Part shown: positions 46,881-55,080 of the stretch, piece by piece
Position numbering within the stretch: the first letter of the stretch is position 1
Layout: each line of letters begins with the position of its first letter
NCBI RefSeq assembly: GCF_009193215.1
Contig: NZ_VYVA01000004.1
Span: 124,001 to 188,000 of the forward strand
Source: Flavicella marina
GTDB lineage: Bacteria > Bacteroidota > Bacteroidia > Flavobacteriales > Flavobacteriaceae
Direction of reading: 5' to 3'
DNA length: 64,000 nucleotides
Made by a program: the position numbers and the translations under genes
The notes under the pieces: model-generated
What the model saw: the letters and a program-made list of their open reading frames with translations, nothing else
Database searches by the model: none
What the model was told of the DNA's origin: nothing

Positions 46881-46901
46881 CAGCCTTAAAATCAAGCATT
46901 C

Positions 46902-47531
46902 ATGACACAAGAAGACAAAGATTTAATAGCCGCTGGTAAAATGCTCCCACTGATGGAAGAATTTTACACCATTCAAGGTGAAGGAGGCTATACCGGTACA
47001 GCAGCTTATTTTATTAGAATTGGTGGTTGCGATGTCGGATGTCATTGGTGTGATGTAAAAGAAAGTTGGGATGCCAATCTACACCCGCCTACCCTTACAG
47101 ACACCATAGTTTCAAATGCAAAAAACTACGCTAAAACAGTAGTTGTTACTGGTGGCGAACCCTTAATGTGGTCTCTTGATTATGTTACTCAAAAACTAAG
47201 AAACGAAGGAATTCGTACACATATTGAAACTTCTGGTGCGTATCAGTTATCGGGTATCTGGGATTGGTTTTGTTTGTCTCCGAAGAAAACAAAATTACCT
47301 TTGAAAGAATGTCATCAAGCAGCAGATGAATTAAAAATGATCATCCATAATGCAAATGATTTTATTTTCGCTGAAGAACAAGCAGCGAAAGTATCTAGTT
47401 CTTGTGAACTCTATTTACAGCCTGAATGGAGCAAAAAAGAAAAAATGATTCCACAAATTATCGACTATGTAATGAAAAACCCTAAATGGAAAATCTCATT
47501 ACAAACACATAAATATTTGAATATACCATAG
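46902..47531 (+). CDS. queE: 7-carboxy-7-deazaguanine synthase
   Basis: 209-residue radical SAM enzyme of queuosine synthesis, converting CPH4 to CDG. The iron-sulfur cluster Cys triad is C-x3-C-x2-C in GGCDVGCHWCDVKESW, shorter than the usual C-x14-C-x2-C form. MEEFYTIQGEGGYTGTAAYF and VVTGGEPLMW are the QueE-specific segments. It complements Tgt at 23290, which uses the preQ1 made later in this pathway. It has its own promoter and is followed by a repeat and a terminator. Confidence 0.95.
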   Translation: MTQEDKDLIAAGKMLPLMEEFYTIQGEGGYTGTAAYFIRIGGCDVGCHWCDVKESWDANLHPPTLTDTIVSNAKNYAKTVVVTGGEPLMWSLDYVTQKLRNEGIRTHIETSGAYQLSGIWDWFCLSPKKTKLPLKECHQAADELKMIIHNANDFIFAEEQAAKVSSSCELYLQPEWSKKEKMIPQIIDYVMKNPKWKISLQTHKYLNIP

Positions 47532-47546
47532 TTTGATTATCTAAGG

Positions 47547-47573
47547 CTTCGACATCCTTGCACAAGCTCAGGG
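47547..47573. repeat. Interrupted GCTTCGACAAGCTCAGGG repeat, copy 3
   Basis: CTTCGAC (47547-47553) and CAAGCTCAGGG (47563-47573) are the two ends of the same element seen in the his spacers, separated by a 9-nt insert (ATCCTTGCA). Confidence 0.6.
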
Positions 47574-47638
47574 AACAAGCTAAGTCTACGAAACATAGCG
47601 AACCTTGAGACTAATTGAAAAGTTAAAAAAAAAAAAAA

Positions 47639-47666
47639 ATCCCAATCAAACGATTGGGATTTTTTT
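47639..47666. terminator. Bidirectional terminator between queE and transketolase
   Basis: ATCCCAATC / GATTGGGAT 9-bp stem (47639-47647 with 47652-47660), a 4-nt loop, a long A-run before it and a T-run after it. It serves both convergent genes. Confidence 0.9.
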
Positions 47667-47687
47667 ATGTATTATATATACTGCTGT

Positions 47688-48536
47688 TTAGTAATCTCCT
47701 AATGTAGCAGGATTTTGGCTCAATGCTTCTTCTAGCTGAGCATCGTTTGGAGCTTTACCATGCCAAGCATGCGTGTTCATCATAAAATCTACTCCGTTAC
47801 CCATTTCTGTTTCTAACAAAATACAAACTGGCTTTCCGTTTCCAGACAAATCTTTTGCTTTTGCTAAAACTGCTTGAATCGCTTCGATATCATTTCCTTG
47901 CTTCTCTTCTAAAACAATCCATCCAAAAGATTCAAATTTATCTTTTACAGAACCCATTGCCAATACATGGTCAGTAGTTCCGTCAATTTGTTTACCATTC
48001 AAATCTACTGTAGCAATCACATTGTCAACATTTTTTGCTGCCGCATACATGATAGCCTCCCAGTTTTGACCTTCTTGCAACTCTCCATCACCATGTAAGC
48101 TGTAGACTAACTTGTCATCGCCGTTTAATTTTTTAGCTTGAGCAGCTCCTAAAGCAACACTCAATCCTTGTCCTAAAGAACCTGAAGCCATACGAATTCC
48201 TTCTAAACCTTCATGTGTTGTTGGGTGACCTTGCAAACGAGAATTTAACAATCTAAATGTTGCTAATTCTTCAACAGAAAAATACCCGCTTCTTGCTAAA
48301 ACACTATAAAAAACTGGCGAAATATGTCCATTAGATAAAAAGAATAAATCTTCATTTTTACCATCCATATCAAATTTTTCAGAATTGTAAGACATCACAT
48401 CTTGATACAATACTGTTAAAAATTCAGTACATCCTAGAGATCCTCCTGGGTGACCAGAATTCACTGCGTGTACCATACGTAAAATATCTCTTCTTACTTG
48501 TTGAGAAAAATCTTTCAATTCTTGAGTTGTAGCCAT
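47688..48536 (-). CDS. Transketolase, N-terminal subunit
   Basis: About 282 residues forming the thiamine-diphosphate pyrophosphate-binding half. HAVNSGHPGGSLG, GRSGYF-like loop (LARSGYFSVEEL), GSLGQGLSVALGAA, HGDGELQEGQNWEA and DLNGKQIDG are present. In Bacteroidota, transketolase is often split into two genes, but no C-terminal half is adjacent: a terminator and the convergent queE lie downstream. The start at 48536 (MATTQELKDF) is chosen because an ATG at 48557 falls in a -7 box TACTTTTG (48562-48555). Confidence 0.93.
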   Translation of the reverse strand: MATTQELKDFSQQVRRDILRMVHAVNSGHPGGSLGCTEFLTVLYQDVMSYNSEKFDMDGKNEDLFFLSNGHISPVFYSVLARSGYFSVEELATFRLLNSRLQGHPTTHEGLEGIRMASGSLGQGLSVALGAAQAKKLNGDDKLVYSLHGDGELQEGQNWEAIMYAAAKNVDNVIATVDLNGKQIDGTTDHVLAMGSVKDKFESFGWIVLEEKQGNDIEAIQAVLAKAKDLSGNGKPVCILLETEMGNGVDFMMNTHAWHGKAPNDAQLEEALSQNPATLGDY

Positions 48537-48617
48537 TTTATAATATTTATTCGGCAAAAGTACATCTTTTTGTAAGATGTTACAAGCATAAAAATTGAAT
48601 AAATCTGAGGTTTTTTT

Positions 48618-49973
48618 CTAGGCTATTTCTATCAAATTTGACTGATTATTTTTCAAATAACTCTTTAATATTCGATGGATGTCTTTATTGTCTTTTTGTG
48701 GTGTAATTTGAGATAAATAGGTTTCTCTTGAAGCTGTAGAAATTTCTTCATCAATATATCCAAACCCCATATAAATACCATTCAACACCAATGCATAAGC
48801 ATATTCATTTGGCTTTCTCCCAGACTCTTTGATGATGAAGTTATCCTTTTTAAACTGAACAGACTGTATCGCCTTTTGCACCCTTTTATTATAGGCTTCT
48901 ACCGGCTCTTCACTTCTACAAACTCCCCTGCATTGTTTTATTTGGTAATGAAAGCAACTGCTAACATTGGTTTGGAGGTTGCAGTATTTTGGACACAACT
49001 CATAAGTTTCACACAATTTCTCTACAAATTGCCGAGCCTCTGTAACACTATAAAATTTAAGTATCGGTTTCGGAACATTTTTTAATTGATTCCACGCCAA
49101 ATGCGTTACTCCTTTTCTATCTTCATAAGAAAATAAGGCATAGCCTTCTCTTGTCTTTCGTTGTGCTCTGTTGTATTTAGGAAAATGATGTTTGATTTCT
49201 GAAGACTCTAACAACAGCGCTAATAACTCACTTCCGGTTTCAGTATATGCTATATCTGCTGTAGCCATACACATCGCTATTTCTTTTTTCTTTTTATCAT
49301 AAAAATGACTCAAAACACGCTGCTTTATGTTATTCGACTTCCCTACGTAAATAATCTCTTTCTCTTCGTTTTTAAAATAATAAACCCCTTCCCTTTCTGG
49401 CAAACTGTCAAATATTTTTTTTGGAAGTAATGGAGGCAATGTTGCTTCTCTTGATTTCGGGTTTAAAAAAGAGGCAAAGACGCTGCCATTATCTAATTCA
49501 TATAGTTTTTTAAATAATATAGTAGTTGCCTCAGCATCTCCTCGTGCGCGATGTCTATCTACCAATGGAATATTTTCAGATATACATAATTTACCAAGGC
49601 TGTATGATTTTTTTCCGGGTAATAATTTCCTCGACAAACGAACTGTACATAATTTTTTACGTCTATATGTCAAGCCGAGTTCTTTAAACTCTTTGCTAAT
49701 AATATTATAATCAAAATTTACATTGTGCGCTACAAACACACACCCTTCAGTAATTTCATATATTTTTTTTGCTACCTCATAAAACTTAGGCGCATCTTTT
49801 ACCATCGTATTTGTTATTCCGGTAAGATTTGTAATAAAAACAGGAATGTTACACTCAGGATTTATCAATGTAGTGTATTCATCTACCACCTGTTCTCCAT
49901 CAAAAATAAAAATACTTATCTCAGTTATTTTTACTCCCCCATTGGTTTCAATATCGACTATTGCATATTTCAT
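48618..49973 (-). CDS. DEDDh exonuclease / GIY-YIG endonuclease fusion
   Basis: 451 residues. The N-terminal DnaQ-type 3'-5' exonuclease (about 1-165) has IVDIETNGG, FVAHNVNFDYNII and HRARGDAEAT with the metal ligands. The middle GIY-YIG nuclease (about 195-280), EGVYYFKNEEKEIIYVGKSN, resembles UvrC and Cho. A Cys-bearing C-terminal region (about 340-400, CPKYCNLQTNVSSCFHY and CRGVC) follows. Similar epsilon-UvrC fusions occur across bacteria and are thought to act in repair. The gene overlaps the XRE-S24 repressor by 4 bp, so it is co-expressed with the repressor of the damage polymerases. Confidence 0.88.
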   Translation of the reverse strand: MKYAIVDIETNGGVKITEISIFIFDGEQVVDEYTTLINPECNIPVFITNLTGITNTMVKDAPKFYEVAKKIYEITEGCVFVAHNVNFDYNIISKEFKELGLTYRRKKLCTVRLSRKLLPGKKSYSLGKLCISENIPLVDRHRARGDAEATTILFKKLYELDNGSVFASFLNPKSREATLPPLLPKKIFDSLPEREGVYYFKNEEKEIIYVGKSNNIKQRVLSHFYDKKKKEIAMCMATADIAYTETGSELLALLLESSEIKHHFPKYNRAQRKTREGYALFSYEDRKGVTHLAWNQLKNVPKPILKFYSVTEARQFVEKLCETYELCPKYCNLQTNVSSCFHYQIKQCRGVCRSEEPVEAYNKRVQKAIQSVQFKKDNFIIKESGRKPNEYAYALVLNGIYMGFGYIDEEISTASRETYLSQITPQKDNKDIHRILKSYLKNNQSNLIEIA

Positions 49974-50743
49974 GAAACCATTTTTTTCAACTCTTTCAAT
50001 TCAACACCCAATTGATTCAACATCAAAGCTATGCTGCTAATTTTCAAATCACGCTCATCATACTCTTGCGTATTGATACTACAGGTATACTCCCAAACCT
50101 CTAACACTTCTGAAAGAGGAACTTCGTAAGCATCGTAATTTTTATTATCGGGTACCAAAAGTAAACTTTCACTTTCTTCTATTTTATTATAAACACGCTT
50201 ATAAGTCATACCATCATTCAATGTTACAACAATGTAAGAAGTACCATTTTTAACATCTCGAACATCTTCTATGTACTGAGCCACAACATACGATCCATCT
50301 TTCATAGGCAACATAGAATCTCCCTTTATTGGAAAAGCTCTGTGTTTTCCGGTGGGTAGAAAAGGTAATTTTATTTTATCTAATTGCTCTATATATTCAG
50401 GGTCATTATACCCTAACAAATATCCTGCAGAAGCTTTTACCGGAACAACCTCTATCAAGTCTTCGTTATCACTATCTACCGTAATAGGAAACAAAACACG
50501 TTGGTTTCCTATTTCTATAAAAGAAGTATCTGACGCATATGTCAAATCATTTTTAATCAACACGTCTATTGGTAGTTTAAAATAATTTGAAAAATTAACC
50601 AACATCTCTATTGGAGGATCAGAACGTCCTTCTTCATAAGAACCCACTTTAGACCTAGTAATACCCAGTTCTTCAGACAACTGCTCTTGAGTTAATTTTT
50701 TAATTTTTCGTAAGTGTCGGATGTTTTTAGCTACATTATTCAT
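49970..50743 (-). CDS. XRE-family S24 (LexA/CI-like) self-cleaving repressor
   Basis: 257 residues. The N-terminal XRE helix-turn-helix (about 5-62) has KLTQEQLSEELGITRSKVGS. The C-terminal S24 domain (about 98-220) has a cleavage site Ala106-Gly107 (KASAGY), nucleophile Ser143 (IKGDSMLPM) and Lys182 (MTYKRVY), the complete LexA-type dyad. This predicts RecA-stimulated self-cleavage after DNA damage. It is divergent from dnaE and dinB, with an inverted repeat in the 52-bp gap, and is probably autoregulated. It is not LexA itself, since the DNA-binding domain is of the phage-repressor type. Confidence 0.92.
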   Translation of the reverse strand: MNNVAKNIRHLRKIKKLTQEQLSEELGITRSKVGSYEEGRSDPPIEMLVNFSNYFKLPIDVLIKNDLTYASDTSFIEIGNQRVLFPITVDSDNEDLIEVVPVKASAGYLLGYNDPEYIEQLDKIKLPFLPTGKHRAFPIKGDSMLPMKDGSYVVAQYIEDVRDVKNGTSYIVVTLNDGMTYKRVYNKIEESESLLLVPDNKNYDAYEVPLSEVLEVWEYTCSINTQEYDERDLKISSIALMLNQLGVELKELKKMVS

Positions 50744-50747
50744 AATA

Positions 50748-50782
50748 CTACAAATATAAGCATTAAAAACTATTATTTGTAG
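50748..50782. promoter_or_regulatory. Inverted-repeat operator with divergent promoters
   Basis: Perfect 9-bp inverted repeat CTACAAATA (50748-50756) and TATTTGTAG (50774-50782). The left arm overlaps the minus-strand -7 box TATATTTG (50758-50751), only 7 nt before the repressor ATG. The right arm overlaps TATTATTTG, a -7-like element (one extra base) for dnaE. A dimer bound here would block both promoters. Confidence 0.78.
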
Positions 50783-50795
50783 CTAATTTTGTAAA

Positions 50796-53783
50796 ATGTT
50801 TTTAAATGCACATACATATTACAGTTTACGCTACGGAACCATTGCTCCTGAACAACTTCTGAAACTTGCACATACACATGAAGTAACACAGATGGCATTC
50901 ACCGACATCAACAACACCTCTGCTTGTCTAGAAGTAATACGATTGGCGAAAAAATTTAAAATAAAACCCATCCTGGGCATTGATTTTAGAAACGGAGCGC
51001 AGCAAGAATTTATCATGCTAGCCAAAAACAACAACGGCTTTGAAGCAATCAACCAATACCTTTCTAGTTTTTTACACCAGTCTAATTTTAAAATTCCGAA
51101 ACTCGCAAAAAAACTAACTGACACTTTTGTTATTTATCCTTTTAAAAAAGCAATAAATATCAACTTAAAAACCAACGAATTTATAGGAGTTCACAAAGAA
51201 GACCTACATACTTTGAGTTTTTTAAAGGCAACACATTTGATCCCTAAAATGGTGGTCCTACAAACGGTTTCTTTTGAAAACAAAAAAGGTTTCAATACTC
51301 ACCGCCTATTAAGAGCTATCGACAACAACACACTCTTAAGCAAGCTACCCACATCTGAACAAGGGAGCGAGTTTGACATGTTTATCCCAATATCAACATT
51401 AAAAAATCTCTTTTCTGACTACCCTATAATTATAAAAAATACAGAGAAAATTCTAGAACAATGCAACGTCGAATTCAACTTTCTAGAAAATCAAACCAAC
51501 AATCAATCTTCTTACACAACACATAAAGAACTAGATTTTAAACTCTTAAAAAAACTAAGCTATCAAGGCATCTCCTATCGCTATAAAAAAACAGAACAAA
51601 AGGTTTTAGACAGAATCGAAAAAGAATTAAGGATCATTAAAGAAAAAGGATTTGTCTCTTATTTTTTAATCAATTGGAAAATATTAAAATACGCTCGTTC
51701 TAAAGGATATTTTTATGTCGGTCGAGGAAGCGGTGCGAATAGTATTATAGCTTACCTATTACGCATTACCGATGTCGATCCGATAGAATTAGACCTGTAT
51801 TTTGAACGATTTATCAACTTATACAGAACGACTCCTCCTGATTTTGACATTGATTTTTCATGGACAGACAGAGACGATATCACGCAATTTATATTCAGTC
51901 GCTTTAAAAACACGGCACTAATAGCTGTATACAACACTTTTAAACACAAAGCCTCAGTAAGAGAACTAGGAAAAGTATTCGGTTTGCCTAAATCTGAAAT
52001 TGATAGCCTATGTGCTCATAGATATAATTTCAACACACTCGATCGCCTTTCTCAATTAGTAATCATCTACAGCCAGTACATTCAAGGTTTTCCGAATTAC
52101 TTAGGAATTCACGCAGGAGGAATAATCATTTCAGAAAAACCCATCCATCATTACGTAGCAACGTTTCTTCCGCCAAAAGGCTACGCTACAACTCAATTTG
52201 ACATGGTAATCGCCGAAAACAGTCAACTCTATAAATTCGATATTTTAAGTCAAAGAGGCTTAGGTAAAATTAAAGATACGGTAGAAATTGTACATCAAAA
52301 TTATCCTGATCAACCTTTGTTGGATATTCATGATATTCAACGTTTTAAAGAAGACACAAAAATCAAGTACCTACTACGAAATGCAAAAGCTATAGGCTGT
52401 TTTTATGTAGAATCTCCAGCAATGAGAATGTTGTTAAAAAAACTACAAGTAGACAATTATTTAGGATTGGTTGCAGCCAGTTCTGTCATTCGTCCTGGAG
52501 TAGCAAAATCAGGTATGATGCGTGAATATATTATGAGGTATCGCTTCCTTGAAAAAAGAAAAGATGCGCATCCAATACTACTCAATATAATGCCTGAAAC
52601 ATTTGGAGTAATGGTATACCAAGAAGACGTAATTAAAGTTGCGCATCATTTTGGTGGCTTAAACCTTGGAGAGTCTGACGTGTTACGAAGAGCTATGTCT
52701 GGTAAATTTCGTTCTAAAGACATGTTTGTTAAGGTAAAAAAGCAGTTTTTTAAAAATTGTCTGGATTCTGGCAAACCTTTAAAAATAATACAAGAGGTTT
52801 GGATGCAAATAGAAAGCTTTGCTGGGTACGCCTTTGCCAAAGGACATTCTGCTTCTTATGCTGTAGAAAGTTATCAAAGCTTATTTTTAAAAGCCTACTA
52901 CCCTTTAGAATATATGGTAGCCACAATAAACAATCATGGCGGGTTTTACAGCACCGAACTATACATACACGAAGCTCGCATGCATGGCGCTATAATTCAC
53001 GCCCCATGTATCAATAACAGCCGTAACAAAACCACAATTACAGGTAACGATATCTACATCGGATTTTCTTTTTTACAAGCCCTAGAATCTAAAACCAGAG
53101 AACATATTTTCACCGCCAGAAAAAATGGTATTTTTAAGAGTCTCGATAATTTTATTGATCGAGTTCCTATTTCTTTAGAACAAATTCGAATTTTAATCAA
53201 AATCAATGCTTTTCGTTTTACAGGAATAAACAAAAGAGAATTGCTATGGGAAGCGCATATGAAAATTAAAAAAGTAGCTTTATCAGAACCCACAGCAACA
53301 CTATTTATTACAGAACAAATTCACTATCAAACACCTAAACTATACTCTTCAAAACTAGAAGATGCTTTCGATCAAATAGAATTACTCGGTTACCCTCTTT
53401 GCCATCCATTTGAGTTGTTATCTGAATCATTTTCAAACTCATTTCGTGCTAAAAACCTACTGAATTACGAAAACAGAATGATCTGCATAGAAGGCTATCT
53501 TGTAACAGTAAAAAGAACCAGAACTAGCAATGCTAAAGACATGTTTTTCGGTACTTTTTTAGATATCGATGGTGACTTTTTAGATACCGTACACTTCCCT
53601 CCTGTTGCAAAACAATACCCCTTCAGAGGCAAAGGAATTTATCGATTGATGGGAAAAGTTGTTGTCGAGTTTGATTGTGTATCCATTGAAATTACAAGCA
53701 TGGAGCGCTTGGCTATTATTGAAGACCCACGTTATGCAGACAGAAGAAAAGCACAACGTCCTAAAAACAAAAAAGTAAACTGA
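50796..53783 (+). CDS. DNA polymerase III alpha-type polymerase (second DnaE, damage-inducible type)
   Basis: 995 residues, much shorter than a replicative DnaE1 (about 1,150-1,500). PHP-like N-terminus (1-270), palm with PDFDIDFSW metal-binding aspartates (about 345-353), YVGRGSGANSIIAYLL, FAKGHSASYAVESYQS, and a C-terminal OB region. The PHP metal residues are largely lost: NAHTYYS for HxHxxYS, DINN for the usual DHG, GIDF for GCE. It is followed 1 bp later by dinB and is divergent from the S24 repressor, the setting of error-prone DnaE2/ImuC polymerases. No ImuA/ImuB partner is present here. It should act in translesion synthesis under repressor control. Confidence 0.9.
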   Translation: MFLNAHTYYSLRYGTIAPEQLLKLAHTHEVTQMAFTDINNTSACLEVIRLAKKFKIKPILGIDFRNGAQQEFIMLAKNNNGFEAINQYLSSFLHQSNFKIPKLAKKLTDTFVIYPFKKAININLKTNEFIGVHKEDLHTLSFLKATHLIPKMVVLQTVSFENKKGFNTHRLLRAIDNNTLLSKLPTSEQGSEFDMFIPISTLKNLFSDYPIIIKNTEKILEQCNVEFNFLENQTNNQSSYTTHKELDFKLLKKLSYQGISYRYKKTEQKVLDRIEKELRIIKEKGFVSYFLINWKILKYARSKGYFYVGRGSGANSIIAYLLRITDVDPIELDLYFERFINLYRTTPPDFDIDFSWTDRDDITQFIFSRFKNTALIAVYNTFKHKASVRELGKVFGLPKSEIDSLCAHRYNFNTLDRLSQLVIIYSQYIQGFPNYLGIHAGGIIISEKPIHHYVATFLPPKGYATTQFDMVIAENSQLYKFDILSQRGLGKIKDTVEIVHQNYPDQPLLDIHDIQRFKEDTKIKYLLRNAKAIGCFYVESPAMRMLLKKLQVDNYLGLVAASSVIRPGVAKSGMMREYIMRYRFLEKRKDAHPILLNIMPETFGVMVYQEDVIKVAHHFGGLNLGESDVLRRAMSGKFRSKDMFVKVKKQFFKNCLDSGKPLKIIQEVWMQIESFAGYAFAKGHSASYAVESYQSLFLKAYYPLEYMVATINNHGGFYSTELYIHEARMHGAIIHAPCINNSRNKTTITGNDIYIGFSFLQALESKTREHIFTARKNGIFKSLDNFIDRVPISLEQIRILIKINAFRFTGINKRELLWEAHMKIKKVALSEPTATLFITEQIHYQTPKLYSSKLEDAFDQIELLGYPLCHPFELLSESFSNSFRAKNLLNYENRMICIEGYLVTVKRTRTSNAKDMFFGTFLDIDGDFLDTVHFPPVAKQYPFRGKGIYRLMGKVVVEFDCVSIEITSMERLAIIEDPRYADRRKAQRPKNKKVN

Positions 53784-53784
53784 T

Positions 53785-54996
53785 ATGGAACGATCAATTG
53801 TACACATGGATTTAGACACCTTTTTTGTTTCTTGTGAGCGACTGCTAGACAGTAGACTTAACGGGAAACCTATTCTTATTGGAGGTACTTCTGACAGAGG
53901 TGTTGTAGCCTCATGCAGTTACGAAGCAAGAACCTTTGGTATACATTCTGCCATGCCAATGCGAATGGCAAAACAACTATGCCCCGAAGCTATTGTTCTA
54001 CGTGGAAACTCAGGAACCTACACCAAATACTCTCAACTCGTTACTGATGTAATTAAAGAAGCCGTTCCTATATACGAAAAAACATCTGTAGACGAATTTT
54101 ATATCGACCTAACAGGGATGGATCAGTTTTTTGGGTGTCATCAATTGGCTTCAGAATTACGACAACGCATTATCAAAGAAACAGGGCTCCCTATTTCTTT
54201 CGGTCTTTCAGCAAATAAAACAGTTTCTAAAATAGCCACAGGAGAAGCCAAGCCAAATAACGAAATCAAGGTAAACAAAGGGACCGAAAAACCTTTTTTA
54301 TCTCCTTTATCTGTCAAAAAAATACCAATGGTAGGTGAAGTTACCTACAAATCTTTATGTGATTTAGGAATTAAAAAAATAAAAACTGTTCAAGAAATGC
54401 CTCTTGACATGATGGCCAAAGTCTTTGGGAAATCCGGAGTTTCTATATGGAAAAAAGCCAACGGTATCGACAACAGTCCAGTAGTACAGTACCGAGAAAG
54501 AAAATCTATTTCTACAGAACGAACTTTTGATAGAGACACTACCGATATAGGAAAACTAGAAAGCATCTTAATTGCAATGGCAGAAAACCTAGTTTACCAA
54601 CTACGAAGAGGAAACAAACTAACCTCTTGCATTACATTTAAAATTCGTTATTCTGACTTTCAAACCTATACTACACAAAAGAGAATCCCCTATAGTTCTG
54701 CTGATCACAAAATCATCCCGATAGTAAAAGAACTCTATAAAAAACTGTACGACAGACGCATGCTGGTACGTCTGATTGGCGTAAAATTTAGTCACTTGGT
54801 AGAAGGTGGGTTTCAAATAGATTTATTTGAAGACAATGAAAAAATAATCAATCTATACCAAGCCATGGATAAAATGAGAGAACGCTACGGAGACAGAGCT
54901 GTTATAAGAGCAAGAGGCATGGATGCCAAAACCATTTCTAGATTCAATCCCTTTAACGGAGATGCCCCTCCATTGTTAGCCAACAGAAGAAGGTAA
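53785..54996 (+). CDS. dinB: DNA polymerase IV (Y family)
   Basis: 403 residues. Catalytic residues are intact: HMDLDTFFVSCE (first Asp), SVDEFYIDLTG (Asp-Glu pair) and the steric region SCSYEARTFGIHSAMPM. The little finger contains RKSISTERTFDRD. A likely sliding-clamp-binding motif, QIDLF (about 351-355), lies before the C-terminal tail. Intact catalytic residues distinguish it from ImuB, which is inactive. It begins 1 bp after the dnaE stop, so the two translesion polymerases are co-expressed, and it ends before a bidirectional terminator. Confidence 0.95.
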   Translation: MERSIVHMDLDTFFVSCERLLDSRLNGKPILIGGTSDRGVVASCSYEARTFGIHSAMPMRMAKQLCPEAIVLRGNSGTYTKYSQLVTDVIKEAVPIYEKTSVDEFYIDLTGMDQFFGCHQLASELRQRIIKETGLPISFGLSANKTVSKIATGEAKPNNEIKVNKGTEKPFLSPLSVKKIPMVGEVTYKSLCDLGIKKIKTVQEMPLDMMAKVFGKSGVSIWKKANGIDNSPVVQYRERKSISTERTFDRDTTDIGKLESILIAMAENLVYQLRRGNKLTSCITFKIRYSDFQTYTTQKRIPYSSADHKIIPIVKELYKKLYDRRMLVRLIGVKFSHLVEGGFQIDLFEDNEKIINLYQAMDKMRERYGDRAVIRARGMDAKTISRFNPFNGDAPPLLANRRR

Positions 54997-55011
54997 TTAT
55001 TGCTAAAACAA

Positions 55012-55046
55012 AAAAAAAGCCTTCTCAATTAGAGAAGGCTTTTTTA
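55012..55046. terminator. Bidirectional terminator, left border of the sugar-acid module
   Basis: AGCCTTCTC / GAGAAGGCT 9-bp stem (55018-55026 with 55032-55040) with an AATTA loop, A-run before and T-run after. The 23-nt hairpin is the exact reverse complement of the one at 59119-59141. Confidence 0.92.
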
Positions 55047-55080
55047 ACCAATGCCAAATTTATAATTCTTGAATTATAAA

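Noticed and set aside
46727-46901. Possible preQ1 riboswitch before queE
   Set aside because: No H-type pseudoknot pattern or C-rich loop was found, and the region between the -7 box and the ATG is only 21 nt.
46787-46906. 39-codon open frame starting MSFTRKKIRS upstream of queE
   Set aside because: It runs through the queE -7 box and into the queE start, and has no recognisable similarity or independent promoter.
53785-54996. ImuB instead of DinB
   Set aside because: All three catalytic acidic residues of Y-family polymerases are intact, while ImuB has lost them.
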